Below are positions 31,637-44,085 of a DNA stretch of 64,000 nucleotides, piece by piece (position 1 is the first letter of the stretch; each line of letters starts with the position of its first letter). The stretch covers positions 1,178,001 to 1,242,000 of the forward strand of contig BCIO01000001.1 of assembly GCA_001599975.1 (NCBI GenBank), written 5' to 3'. The DNA is from Cystobasidiopsis lactophilus (lineage: Eukaryota > Basidiomycota > Agaricostilbomycetes > Agaricostilbales > Chionosphaeraceae). A program made the translations under genes and the position numbers. Under the pieces are notes generated by a model. The model saw only the letters and a list, made by a program, of their open reading frames with translations. It did not search any database and was not told the origin of the DNA.

Positions 31637-32660
31637 TTAGGCGCAGAAGTCGACAACAAGACGCTGGAAGTCGTGTGGCTTTTCGGCGTGGACTGCAATC
31701 TCCCATCCTGTAAACAGACATCCCTTACAGACTAAGAAAGCAGAACTGACCCCAGTGACCGACATCAGGGACAACATCCAGCTTCATGCTTGGGAAAAAT
31801 TGCTCGCAGGTCACTTGCGACTTTTTGTTGATGTACTTCGAATTGCCGCCCTTGATGAAGAGGGATGGTTTTTCAAACGTCCTCTCTCCCGGCTCATAAG
31901 GGAACTCGCCGAGCTCGTGAAGCTCTTCCTCGAGATTGTCAAGGGAGATGCGCCACCTCTGCTCGTCCACCTCGAGGTTGGTGAGAAGGAACTGGGGGAT
32001 TCCGATGTCTTTTTCAAAGTCTTGCAGAATGACATCGGCCTCCTTCTTGGATTTGATGCCTCCGGCGTTGAGCTTGTCTTGGACGAGGCGCATGGCTTTG
32101 AGGTATTGGGCAAAGTCGGCGCTGACCTTGCCCTTGGCCGGTGATATATCCACAACAATCAAGCCTACTCTACCAGTAAACATCGAGGGAGGGATCTGAA
32201 GGATCGTGGCACGTACGCTCTAGCAGTTTGCCGTCCTCCGGATTCAAAGCCAGCGCCATAGCTGTCTTTCCGCCCCTATTGTAAGATTAGCCAGAGTAAG
32301 AGAGGACGCAAAAGCCTCATCTCACATTGAGTGCCCTAAGAGAGCCACGTTGGCGAGATCCTGACTTCTGATGAAGGCCGCAACGTCTGCCGCCAATGCT
32401 TGGTAGCTGCATGGCTTTGCATGCGGCGAAGTACCATGGTTCCTCAGATCCAGTGTCCACACATCTCTATTCAACCGGCGTGGCAATGCCTTTGCGATAG
32501 ATCTCCAGTTTTGCTTCGAGCCAAAGAGTCCATGCAGGAGGACGAGGGGAGATTTGGTCGACCCCGAGCCGGATGGATAGTGCTCATGCGCAAGCTTCAC
32601 GGTCTCTATCTGGGTGCTGAAAGCGCGTCTAAGTTGAAGCCGAGGAAGTGCTCGCATCAT
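31637..32660 (-). CDS. ABHD11/Imo32-like mitochondrial alpha/beta hydrolase
   Basis: It starts at the double ATG (32660); the leader MMRALPRLQLRRAFST is a good mitochondrial presequence. The hydrolase core follows: PLVLLHGLFGSKQNWRSIAK with the oxyanion HG, DVWTLDLRNHGTSPH, and the elbow ALLGHSMGGKTAMALAL (G-H-S-M-G) formed across an intron. Then come RVGLIVVDISPAKG, QFLLTNLEVDEQRWRISLDN and KPSLFIKGGNSKYI. The C-terminal VVPDVGHWGWEIAVHAEKPH carries the catalytic His. Ser, acid and His all look present. Human ABHD11 protects the lipoylated 2-oxoglutarate dehydrogenase complex; yeast Imo32 is the counterpart. The frame is open upstream to 32687 but without an ATG. Confidence 0.85.
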
Positions 32661-32850
32661 TTGGGTGACTTGGATGAGTGCGGTCAAGCTTCGATGGCGG
32701 CGTTGGCATCGGCTGGAGCACTTCTCCGCGGTTCAGAATTCAGACAGAACACACTTGCATGGCTGAAGTATTGTATCATATTGAATCATAGCAATGTCAA
32801 GCACCATCTCTGACCAAAACAATCCTACGGGCTTCCCCATTCCCGCCCAT

Positions 32851-33866
32851 TTACCAAGGCAAGTCGCTGCCATCATGAGCCTTGAAGATATGATCGCCGA
32901 CTTTGAACGCAGCGACAACGTTGAGCATATCCTTGGCGGACTGCTCCGGGGTGATGGCGGGCAGATCTGCTCCAGTGGCAGCCTTAGCCTTCGCGACAAG
33001 GGGGCTCGCCATCTGTGGCGTAGTCAGCGTAATGAGTACAGGGAAGGGTTGGCATAAGTCAAACCACATACATCCGTTGCCACCAGACCAGGATGCTGTG
33101 CGATGACGGCGATGCCCGACTTGTTCAAGGTGTCAGCCACACCCTTCACGACGTAATTGAGGGCCGCTTTGGAAGCGCCATAAGCCACTGAGGCATGATA
33201 GTCAATGCCCATGGCCGAGCCGAACATGGTGTTGATGGTGTCGAAGAGCCCGAAGGAGGCGAGCGCGGTGGAGACGACGTTCAACACGCGTTTGGGGGCT
33301 TTCGAGCGCTCGAGGAACGGCGAGAAGTGTTGCAAAACGATCAAAGAGCCGACCACGTTGGCATCGAGGTTGGCACGCAGATCAGCGATAGGACTGCGGA
33401 CGTCGTTTGTCAGCTCTTGTCGCGGCAGATTAAGAGAAAGCAACAAACAGGCTCAAAATAGGAACTCCGCCAACGGCCACGCCAGCCACATCATGGATAG
33501 TCGAAACACTGTCAGTGTGCTTGGCGAGTTCAGCAGCGGCCGCCTGCATTGGTCTACGTTAGCGGACGCCTGCCAGCTTTGGTCGAATTCTCCTTGCCTT
33601 GACAGATTCCTCACTGGTTGTTTCGGCTTGGATGATGACCAACCGGCCAGGGTACTTTTCCACAAGGGCTTTAAGGGCGGTGGCGGCATCGACGTTGCGA
33701 GCTGTCGCATAGACTTTCGTCGTAGTGTCGCGCGTTAGCCTGCAATGCTGATGAGCAATGACCAAGAGTCGTCGAATAAAGGGCTCCACACTTACAGTTC
33801 AACGACAAGGGAATAGCCAATGCCACGATTGCTGCCTATGACGAGGTGAGACTCTGCGGAGGTCAT
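32851..33866 (-). CDS. SDR of the sniffer/C-factor type
   Basis: Spliced model from ATG 33866 to stop 32851-32853. The cofactor loop is VIGSNRGIGYSLVVEL. A second exon gives LTRDTTTKVYATARNVDAAT with KYPGRLVIIQAETTSEESVK. AAELAKHTDSVSTIHDVAGV is in place of the usual NNAG region. NVVGSLIVLQHFSPFLERSK, RVLNVVSTALASFG, the active site ASVAYGASKAALNYVVKG and IAVIAQHPGLVATD follow. The C-terminus ITPEQSAKDMLNVV is typical of this branch. It is a soluble NAD(P)-dependent carbonyl reductase of unknown substrate. It lies in the same direction as the ABHD11-like gene, with about 190 bases between. Confidence 0.8.
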
Positions 33867-34485
33867 TATTGATTCTTTGGAAGAGGTGTCGGAGAGGAGT
33901 GCAGGAATGGGTGCGGAACAAGAGGCCAAGAATCAAGATCAGAAGGAATCTTCTATCACCGAGACGCGTCTTCGCTCGGCTCGTATGCCAGGATTTGTAG
34001 TAAGCAGTCGTCTGAATCAGCAAATCGGGCTAGAGTTGCAGCCCGCAGTGTGGGTGCGACACGTTGCCGCACGCCGTTGATTTGAGTACTGGTGCACACC
34101 ACAACGCCACGGAATAACGCGAGGCCCGTACGCAAAAGACACGTCCAGAAGGGGGAGAGCGACAGTCCTGGCAGCCCTGTCTGTAGCGTAAGCGCGCTCC
34201 GTCAGAGCTAGCCTTTGCCCCAATCGACATAAGAGAGTAGATTCGAACAGATGATGGGCAGGCAGCAACAACTTGCAAGGAACAGGTCGAGTGCTCGTTC
34301 AGGGAGACTTCAACTGCCTCGAGCTCGCATCATCAGTATGCCCTCGGGAAAGGTCGACAGTCCTTTTCTGGGTGTAGGAAGTACTTGAGTCTAGATCATC
34401 ATCGAGGAAGTGTTATCTCGCATTGGCATTGCTTCTTTGCAGCCTAAATCGACGAACAGGGTCAACCTCCGATGGCGATGCCGGG
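33867..34485. promoter_or_regulatory. Divergent intergenic region
   Basis: 620 bases between the sniffer-like SDR (minus) and the GH5 gene (plus). A possible 3' splice site (tttgcag, ending 34440) precedes the GH5 start, but no upstream exon joins in frame. No other feature was found. Confidence 0.35.
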
Positions 34486-36452
34486 ATGGGCTGCTCATCC
34501 TCAAAGCCGGACACCTTGCGCAGTCCTGTCACGAACAATGCCTCTTTGAACGATGGTACAATTGAGCGCGAGAAAGCGCCTCCTGGCTTTGTGCAACGAC
34601 TTCCAAATGGCGATCTGGTGTTGTCCCAAAACCCGTCGCGACCTTTGCGCTTTGCTTCTTATTGTGCACCGTGAATCGAATTTTGTGCTCGTGAAAGGAT
34701 GGAGTATGTGCTGAGTCGTCTGACAGAGAGCTTTCGGACGGCTCCTGCAAGCATCCTTTCGAGGTCAGTCCAACACGGTGCGCCTTTTTGCCCTCCGTTC
34801 GCGTATTGATTCGTGCGAATCCACAGGTTACAGACACCATGCGAACAATCGCAGGCTTGGATGGTCCAATAAAGGTCACCAGGACGTACACGCTGCGCGT
34901 CAAGTCTAAGAACTTTGGTAAAGGGCACATTGTAAGCCAATATCAGCCACGTTCAGGCGTTTGCTTACAGTATAGCAGATGGGATGGGACACTGACCAAA
35001 ATCAGTGGATTCTGGATGAGGAATGCTGGCGCGAGATGGACCATGTCCTGGCAGAGGCTGCCAAATGTAAGTGGCACATCCGTGGCTTTGGCGAGTCATA
35101 GTGAAAACTCCATCCAGACGACGTGAAGCTCATTATTCCATTCGTTGATCAATTTACGGGAAGCTCGTCGGATTGGGTGAGCGCGTGCCCTGTTGAACAC
35201 TGGCCAGACTCAGATCAGACCTCGTTACGCCAGGTCGGAGACACCAATGATCTTGCGTGCTTGAGACATGGGGGTTTGGACTACTTGACCGTTCGGACCA
35301 CCGACTTCTGGACTGACAGAGTAAGTCCGATTCGACTCCAGCCTGACGCCGAAAGATGAATGCTTGGCTGTAGACCCTGATCGACAGCTTCAAGGTGCTC
35401 ATCAGCCAGTACTTGGATCGAAAGAATACCATCAATGGACGAAGATACGGAGACGACCCAACAGTCCTGTGTTGGGAAACGGGCAACGAGCTCAACTTTG
35501 AAGGACACTCAAGAAAGCCGCCACCAGGAGCATGGACCGTCGAAATCGCAAAGCACATCAAATCGCTGGCTCCTCATACATTGGTGATGGACGGGTCCTT
35601 CGCGCGGACCGGTAGCATGGACCCGTCTTCTTCTTACTCCCGAGAGGTGTTGGAGTCACCTTCTGTCGACATTCTTTCGTATCACTTTTATGGATCTGGA
35701 GACGCGAGAAGAGCCATAAAGTAAGGCGCCTATGGGGGGAAAGGACTTTGACACTCATCACTCGGCTTTGCGCAGGGACGCCAAGTTCGCTCGCAAGCAC
35801 GGCAAAGCGTGAGTCCAGTCGCGGCTCGATTTGTGCTCTTACTTAGACTCTCCTACAGCTGGGTTGCTGGTGAATATGGCTTCTTCAGCTCGATAAGCGA
35901 CTACCAGCAGTTTCTGGAGGACTGCGATCGCTCAGGCGCCACTGGTTCCTTGATTTGGTCGTTACGGCCACATGCAGGATGCGGTGGCTTCAAAAGTGAG
36001 TTGCCTTTCTCTCACAGAATCCTACAGCTGTGCTAAATTCGTTTTAAGCGCACTACGAGGACGAAGACAACTACTCCTACCACGTTCCCGGCCACCAAGC
36101 GCCCTTGCCTCCAGATTTTGACCAAAAGGAAGCGATCATCTCTCAACTCGTTCGATCTGCCCACCACGCCATCAATCAAATCCCTCGCGAAGCTGTGGCG
36201 CCACCCTTCCTCCACCCACCGGAGCTCTGGGCGGCCGACTGCAACGGAGTGCGAGGGCTCTGTTGGCGTGGATCCGCTTGGGCAATGCACTACGAGATAT
36301 GGTGCGGCAACGAATGCGTCTACCCTCAAGCGCGCGACTGCGTGCCGGAAGGCCAGCTGCACATCTCCATCCCTCGACCTGGCCAATACCGGATGAGGGC
36401 AGTCGGGCAACACGGCCAGCTATCGGAATGGAGCAATGTGATTGATGCATGA
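34486..36452 (+). CDS. GH5 glycosidase (mannanase-like) with N-myristoylation signal
   Basis: About nine exons. The catalytic domain is clear: VTRTYTLRVKSKNFGKGH, WREMDHVLAEAAKYDVKLII, PFVDQFTGSSSDW, then VLCWETGNELNFEGHSRKPP with the acid/base Glu in N-E. VMDGSFARTGSMDPSSSYSR, VDILSYHFYGSGDARRAI, and AWVAGEYGFFSS with the nucleophile Glu follow. This fits GH5 beta-mannanase-type enzymes. A C-terminal region with WAADCNGVRGLCWRGSAWAM looks like a small beta domain. The surprise is the N-terminus, MGCSSSKPDT: no signal peptide, but a textbook Gly2 myristoylation site plus Cys3 for palmitoylation. The first two exon joins are the least certain; one intron there may be only about 41 bases. A polyadenylation-like aataaa follows at about 36484. 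Confidence 0.8.
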
Positions 36453-36539
36453 CTAGTTGTACATTGAAGGGGGTTGGGCAGGAATAAAGTTTTAGTTACG
36501 ACAAACGGACGCTCTTTAGACACCATATATACGCGCTTT

Positions 36540-38367
36540 TCAGATGTTGCCCTCGAGCGTCATACGCGCCTTATGGATCTCCTGCTTGCTGACCAAGATA
36601 TTGGCGGTCGAGAAGGTGGATGAATACAGAAGGTTGATGCCGTTGGTCGTTAGCAGCTCGGTGACTACATTCACGATGCCCGTTTTGTCTGACAATCCTA
36701 GCATAAGTCCACGCCAACAAGACAAGAAAGATGAGACATACCAAGACCGAAGGAGGTCAAGTCGAGCTGCAAACACTTCATGAGCTTGCCCGCCTCTTGG
36801 TTCGAGTTGGAGATCCGCGTCCAGTCCTCGTCCCCGCCCACTGAGTACCGATTCCGGCTCCGCCCTCTGTCCTGATATGCGTTGGTGTACGTCGTGCCCA
36901 GGTCGTCCTCCTCGCCTTGCCAGGTCTCTGTGAGCGAGGTGCCCGCAGTAAAAATCATATTAGGCTGTTCTTCGTCGCTGAACAGGTTGCGCAGGAGGCG
37001 GATGTCGGCCGTCAAAGAGTTGCCATCTACTGTCGCCGTGAAGGAAACGAAGGGTATCGGATAGCCGGCCAGTTTTGTGGGGGGTTGCGCATCGTCGTCT
37101 TCGTCTTGCGACCGATCCGCAAAAGTCGCCAACGGCCTTGCCCTGGCCAGCCGCTCTTGAGATGGCGAGGTAGACGGCACATCCTGATCCCCCACCGGCG
37201 GCACCACGTCCTCGATGTAGAAGAACGCCTTGACCAGCTTCTCCCGCCACAGGTGCTCAAAGTCCCTGTTCAGCCCCACGTAGATCAACTCGTCCGGCAG
37301 CAAGCTGAGTTTTGACGCCAAGTCCAAGCCGGATCCGCCTTGCTGGAGGTCCGAATGGGTCGAGTTGGACATGGAGGAGTTGGTGGTCACCTCTTCAAAC
37401 GACCTGGGCTGGCTGGCCTCGGTGTCCGGAGGGGTGGCGTCGTCTTTTGAGGCCAACTTCGAGCTGGGCGACTCTTGTGGTGTCTGGTTCGGCTCCGGCC
37501 GCTTGGGTGGCGGCTCACGGGACAACGACAGGCTGCTGAGGCGGGCGGGGCTGCCCCGGCTGGACGCCGAGCTCTGGGACAGGTTGCGCTTGAGGAACAT
37601 GTTGCTCGTCTCTGGCCCCTCGTTCAACGTCAGGCTGCCAGTGATCGACCGGGTCATCTCGCTCATCGGGCTGTCGAGCGGCGAATCAAAATGGCCGCTT
37701 GACATCCGCGCCACGGGTGACATGGACGGCGTGTCCTCCGGGCTGGCGCCATTGGACGTGGGCTGAAAGGTGAAGCCGGACGTCTTTTGTAAGATGCCAA
37801 TGACTTGCTCCAGCCTTCGCGTCTTGACCAAGATGAAGTCGCTGATGCTGATACATAAACCAAGAACGCTTAGAACTCGCTTCTTCGTCTCCGCAAAAAC
37901 AAAGAAAGTTTTTAGCGGCCAAGGAAAAGGTTGCTCACTACGTAGATTGGAAGAGGATGGAGATGCCTTCTTGAGCCAAAGGGGCTGAAATTTCGCGGAC
38001 CCGGATGCCAGAGTCTTCGAAGTCGTCCCCGTGCTGCTCGACCTGCAGCGCTTGCCAGGTGGTGTCGCTGATTTCCGCATTGGGCAGCAAAGCGTGGGTC
38101 GCCTCGACCAGCTCGGCGGGACCGAACATGGAGAGCTCGATATCATTGAGAGTCATGCTGAAATATTGCTCTGTTCTGTGGTTCCGTCATCCGACTTCAT
38201 TCAGTTATCGAATTAGGCAAGAGCAATGTCGCCCACCCTTGGGTATTCCTGAACCACAGCGCGCGGACCAAGGCGTACATGGACGCGGACACATCTTTTC
38301 GCTCGACTCGCAGCAGCTTGAGCGGAGTCTCGATTATGGAAATGGACACCAGGGGTACTGAAGACAT
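36540..38367 (-). CDS. ACT-domain amino-acid sensor-like protein (CASTOR/GATSL type)
   Basis: Four exons from ATG 38367. Two ACT-like modules flank a long variable insert. The first holds VSISIIETPLKLLRVERKDV, MTLNDIELSMFGPAELVEAT, AEISDTTWQALQVEQHGDDF and APLAQEGISILFQSTISDFI, with LVKTRRLEQVIGIL. The second module closes the protein: CLQLDLTSFGLGLSDKTGIV, NVVTELLTTNGINLLYSSTF and STANILVSKQEIHKARMTLE. The 'EGISI-Q-ST-SDFILV' and 'GINLLYSSTFSTANILV' pair is the pattern of CASTOR1/GATSL proteins, which bind arginine and signal to TORC1 through GATOR2. The middle (about 200 residues, Ser/Pro-rich) is likely disordered and possibly phosphorylated. Arginine binding here is inferred only. Confidence 0.75.
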
Positions 38368-38683
38368 TTTGACTGGGGATATTCGGAGGGGCAGAGAGCG
38401 CGAACGAAGGTGTTCAAGTGAAAAACTGCATAGGGTTTAGAGCGAGCTGATAAGAGCGAGTCAAATCTGCAAAAGTCGGAGGACTGGGGTATGCTGGGGA
38501 GTGGCGCGGCCTGGCAGATGCGTCGGGCTCTACAGAAATTAAGGAGACGGACGAGAGAAGGTGATGGTTTGCAGAAGAGAGCTGTGCTCTGGGGAAGGAG
38601 CGGGCGCCGGCAACTTTCCGCGAGGTGGAGCCGAGCGCATCGTCCACGGTTTGTAGCAGCGTTGGCTCGCATCGACGAACAAG
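38368..38683. promoter_or_regulatory. Divergent intergenic region
   Basis: About 320 bases shared by the ACT-domain gene and RAD50. It should carry both promoters and the RAD50 5' UTR. No defined site was identified. Confidence 0.4.
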
Positions 38684-41600
38684 ATGGTGCGTTGGACGGT
38701 GCCAGTGCAATGGCCACGCTGATCGAGGGACGCAGAGCTCGCTGGACAAGCTGGCCATTCGGGGGATCCGGTCATTTGTTTGCCTCCTTTGCCTTGCGTC
38801 TCAAATTGCTGGGTCTGACTTGTAGGGAGCATTCAGGACCCAGGCGAGCTGGCCGTGCTCTCATTCTACTCTCCGCTCACCGTCATCGTCGGCCACAATG
38901 GCTCGGGCAAGACGGTGAGCTGCCTGAATGCGCATTGCAAGCCTGTCAAAGCTCATCCGCGCAACCCAGACCATCATCGAGTCCCTCAAGTACGCCACCA
39001 CCGGCGACCTGCCGCCCAACACTAAAGGGGGCGCCTTCGTCCACGACCCCAACATCGCCCACGAACGCGAGGTCAAGGCCGAAGTCCGGCTCCGCTTCAA
39101 GAACGTCAACAAGGAGCGCATGGTCGTCATCCGCAAGCTCCAGGTGTCCCAGAAGAAAACGACCTTGTCTATGAAGACCCTGGAGGGCAGCTTGGCCTAC
39201 GTGGACGAAAACGGGCAGCAGAACAAGGTTCGTTTTCGGGACTTCCTCTAATTGATTGCCCATCTATTAATCTCGCAGGATTGTGTCCAAACAAACAGAG
39301 ACGAACCATCTCCACCAAAGTGGCCGAGCTGGACGAAGAGCTGCCGCAGCAGCTTGGCGTCTCCAAGGCCATCCTGGAGAATGTCATCTTCTGCCACCAG
39401 GAAGACTCAAACTGGCCCCTGTCCGAACCGGCCGCCCTCAAAAAGGTGCGCCCTCTCCCGACTGCAATTGATGGTACCCTTTTCATCTGCTCATGGTCAA
39501 TTCCCGCGCACAGAAATTCGACGACATCTTCGAAGCTACCAAGTGCGTTGGGCTTTCCTCTTTAGCTCCCTTAGAGCTCTTGCACAATTTGCCCTGTCAC
39601 AGGTACACAAAGGCCTTGGACCAACTGAAGGCGCTCAAGAAGGAGATGAACGTTGACATCAAGGTCGACAAAGAGCGGTTGATCGCTTTTCGTGTGGATC
39701 GAGAGCGAGCTCGAAAGGTTGGTGGTGTTCACCGTCTCAGACTTTTACAAGTCTAAAAAAGAACTGCCATTACCAATAGCTGGAGAGCGCGCTGGACAAG
39801 ATGACGGTCGACATCAACTCGAAAGAGACCGAGTACGACGAGCTCGATGCGGAGATCAAGACGGTCTACGAGAACAACAAGCGCTTCTACGAGCAGTCGG
39901 CCAAGTACACCGAGATCATCAATAACGCCTCGGCCATCGAGGCCAAGGTCGAGTTCATGAACACCAGCGTCGAGAACTTGCTCCAGACCATCCAAATCTT
40001 GCCAGGTAAGGAGCCCGTGCTTCCCACTATCAGTTTTTCTGATAGGCTTGGTGCGGTCCTCTACAGACTCTGATGAGGAGATCCGATCCAAGTTGGCCAA
40101 CTTTGAAAAACACGTCGCCGAGCACAAGGGCAAGCTCGAGGCCAAGAAGAAGGACCTTGGCGCCGAAGAGGACAAGATGGAGCGTCTGCGCAACAGGCAG
40201 AGGCGAGAAGCCGGTCTCGAAGGCCGACTGCTGGCCGACGCAGATGTGAGAGCGATTTCACCTGCCAGAGGGACATCTCTGACCAGGGTCTGTGCTTTTT
40301 TTCTCACAGAACTACCAAAAAGCCCTCGAAGACCGACAGCAGCTGGTGGTGCGCTTGGCTGGCAAGCACGAGATCTCCGGCTACGACTCGCTGCCCCTTG
40401 ACGTCGACCAGATCGACCGCTTTCGACGCCGCATGGAGACCGAGTCCAACAAGCGCAGCGACGAGATCCGCGACTTGAAGCGCAAGAGAAGCGCCGAGGA
40501 AGCCACCAAGTCGAGCGAGATCCAGGACCTCAAGTCCAAAGACGCCGCCGCCAGAGAGAAGCGGATCGGACTGACCAGGCAGATCGTGGGCTCCTTCCAC
40601 CTTCTAGTCACTTTAGATGCTGACTTTCTGAATCATGTCCGGCCCACAGAACGGACTCCGCGCCGAAATCGACAGCTTGACGAACCGGATCGACCACGCG
40701 ACCGTCAGCGGTGTTGACATCAAGCTGAAGGAGAGCGAGCTTTCGGACGCCCAAAAGCGCCTCAAATCGCTCAAGGACCAGCTCCAAGCGGCCAAGTTCG
40801 AGGACCAGCTGCGAGAGAAGAACGTCCAGCTGCGCAATGCCGAGGCTGAGCGCGGGGCTCTGCTCAAGGAGATCGCCTCGATCAACAAGCAGATGGAGTC
40901 TCGAACTAGGCTAGGCATGAAGCGGGACGAGAAGAAGCAGAAGGAGATTGCCATCAAGGCCAGGTGCGGAAAACTCTCAAAATTTCAGGTTCTTGCCTGA
41001 CTCAATGCCTTGTTTTTTGGCACAGCTTGGACAAGAGCACTGAGAAGTACTCCAAGTTCTGCGGCGGCACGCCATCTGGCAGCACCATGGAGAGCGAGGT
41101 CGACATGCAGATTCGGTTCGTATCCCTTGCTTGCCTAGACCTGGTCCAACTGACGTGGGGTCTTCCAGGTCGAAGGAACACGACATCGTTGGCGCTGAAA
41201 AGTCTTTCTCGGTCATCAACCGCGACTACCAGGCCGTCGAGACGAAGAACTCGTTTTCAAAGACCAGGCTCACGCAGCTGCGGAAAGACTTGCAAGGTGA
41301 ATCGAACGCTAGATCACAATTCAGCAAAACTGACGTTGAAGCAGAGCACAAGAGCAAGCTTGCTGCCGGACTAGAAGAGCAAGATGCCGACAATTTGGAC
41401 GAGGCTATCGCCTCCTGCGAGGCTGAAGTCGCCCTGCGCACAAAGTCAGGCATATTAAGATTTTACAGGACCAGACTGACAGTGCGAACAGAGACTTGGA
41501 ACTCATGGAGTACTCCAAAAAGTTCCATGAGAGCATGCTCGACGCCGCGCGGAACAAGCACTCGTGCATGGCTTGCCAGCGAAACATCAGTGACACCGAG

Positions 41601-43922
41601 CTGCCAGCTCTGGAGCGATACGTACGCCAGATCTCGTTCAGACATTTCTAATTGGCTTTTTTTGAAGCGCAGCACAGGTCACCGACTACATCAAGAAGAT
41701 GCCGGAGCAAAAAGCGACTTGGCAAAGCGAGCTGGCGGATTGGACCCAAGAAGTGTCCAACTTGCGGGCGCTGATTCCCAACCAGATCGCAGTCAAGAAG
41801 CTCCAAGAGACCGAAATCCCAGCGTTGGAGAAGGACGCACAGGAAGCCGAGGCGAAATTCACCACCATCCGCGTCTCCCAGGAAGCGGTAGGTTTCCGAG
41901 GCACGTTGTCAGTAGCCTCTATCTAACATATCGGTGCCCTCAATTTACAGGCCAAGAAGAAGATCGACGACTGCAAGGCGGAGCTGAAGGAGATCCAACA
42001 GCTCAAGCGGACCGCTCAGGACATCACCCGGATGAACCAAGAGATCCGCAAGGTCCAGAGCGAGATCGAGAATCTCGAATCTGAGTTGTCTGTGACTGGA
42101 TCCACCGAGACCATCGAAGACGTCCAAAAGCGGCTCGACGAAGCCAGCAACAACATCTCCGCCATCTCGTCCAGCATCAAAGGCATCACCGACGACCGCG
42201 AACAGCAGAAGACAAGCATCCGCCAAACAGACACCACGATCGGCAAGGCCGAGTTGGAGTTGACCAACTTGCGGCACACCTTCAAGGAACGTACCACCTG
42301 GGAAGAGCGCAAGGAGACCCTTCGCAAGCAGGTGGCCGACTTCGAGGAGCAAATCAAGGCGGCGGATACCGCGGCTCGGGACGTCGCCGCGCCCCTCCGC
42401 AAGCTAGAGGAAGCTTTGCAGGAGCTTCGAATGGACTTTGACCGCCAAGAGCGCGAGCTGCAAAAGCAACTCGAGACCTACTCGAAAAGCGTTTCGGAAA
42501 TCGAATCGGCCAGCAAGACTCCTGCTACGTGCGTTCGCAATTCTTTTTTGCGCCGGCCGTGTCTAAGCCTTCTCTTTTTGCGCAGCTACGAGGCCAGCGG
42601 GAGCGCCGACAAGCTTCAAGAGTCCCAGGTCGCGCTGCAGAAGTTAGCCTCGGATATTCGCAAGGCTGAAGGCGACCTCAACGCCGTGCGAGATGGCATC
42701 TCCAAGCTGGAGAAGGAGGCCGCCGAGACCGAGCAGATGAGGCGCAACCTGATGCACAACCGCGACTACCGCGACCTCAAAACAAAGATTGCCAACTCCA
42801 AGCAAGAGCTCGAGAACCTGGACGTGGCCAGTGCCGCCAAAGCGAAGGAGAAGTACGACCAGGAGTACGGCAAAGCGATGAAGAAGCAGTCCCAGCTCTC
42901 GAACAAGCACGCGGCGCTCGGCGGCGAGATCATCTCCCTCAAGAACGGCCTCAAAGAGAAGAAGACTGAATTGGCGACCGAGTACAAAGACATCAAGACC
43001 GAATATCGAAACCAGCTCATCAAGGTCAAGGTAGGCGACAGTGCTCCCTTCTCAGCAATGCCTGTTCTTTCGAATTCATTTTGTCTACAGATCAATGAGT
43101 TTGCGATCGCGGACGTCGAGAAATACAGCAAAGCTCTGGATAGGTATGCACGCCAATTCTCGCCGCTGTGAAATTTACTTATCTTCGGGCTCTTCGATGC
43201 ATGCAGCGCCATCATGAAGTACCACGAGCACAAGATGAAGGAGATCAACGACTCGATGCAGCACTTGTGGACCAAGACCTACCAAGGCACGGACATCGAC
43301 AAGATCATGATCAAGTCGGACCACGATGGCGCAAAGGCGGGCGGCCGCACCTACAACTACCGAGTGCGTCGTTCTACGCCTCATTCTATTAGAATGTATC
43401 TAGAAAGAACTGGTCACAGGTTGTGATGCTGAAGGACAGCGTCGAGATGGATATGCGCGGGCGCTGTTCGGCCGGGCAAAAGGTGTTGGCCTCTATCATC
43501 ATCCGCCTGGCCCTCGCCGAGTCCTTTGGCACGAGCTGCGGCATCCTGGCCTTGGATGAGCCGACGACCAACCTGGACAAGGACAACATCCAGTCCTTGG
43601 CCATCTCCTTGGCCGACATCATCCGCGAGCGCCGCGTCCAGTCCAACTTCCAGCTCATCGTCATCACCCACGACGAGGACTTGCTCAGCGAGCTCTCCAA
43701 GGCTGACGTGCTCGACAAGTTCTGGCGTGTGTCTCGAGACCCGAGGCAGAAGTCGTGCGTTGCTCGCTGTTCTTGATCTTCGCTGGCCTGATCTTTTCCG
43801 ACTGGTACTACGCACAGCATCATCGAAAGACAATACATTGACGGTATGAACGAGGGCAATCATCTGCTTTGGGCCTCCCAGGCTGATATTTGCTCTTGCC
43901 TCACACAGAATTCCAAAACTGA
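38684..43922 (+). CDS. RAD50: RAD50 DNA double-strand break repair ATPase
   Basis: A long, intron-rich gene with about 20 exons. It has the Walker A motif [11 protein letters not shown] (38891-38914, before an intron) and [20 protein letters not shown]. Two very long coiled-coil arms flank the zinc hook C-M-A-C (41565-41576). The ABC signature ([20 protein letters not shown]) and Walker [15 protein letters not shown] lie near 43456-43575, followed by [12 protein letters not shown]. The C-terminus reads [13 protein letters not shown]. With Mre11 and Nbs1/Xrs2 it tethers and processes broken DNA ends and activates the checkpoint kinase. Exon 1 seems to contribute only the ATG (38684-38686); the next exon starts [14 protein letters not shown] after intron 38687-38735. 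The join just after GIRSF, before the [10 protein letters not shown] exon, could not be settled by eye. Confidence 0.95.
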
Positions 43923-44085
43923 ACGACCGGAGGGAGGGCTACGGACTCTTTCTTCTTTCCCACTTCTTGTACAACATGCACACATTTCTCCCTCTCCGTT
44001 GTACCATAGCTCATGTTCCTACTGCCTCTTCTCGAACCAAAGCCTCAAACCGGATTTTGGATCGCGAGTTTGACGCTCAGCTGCT

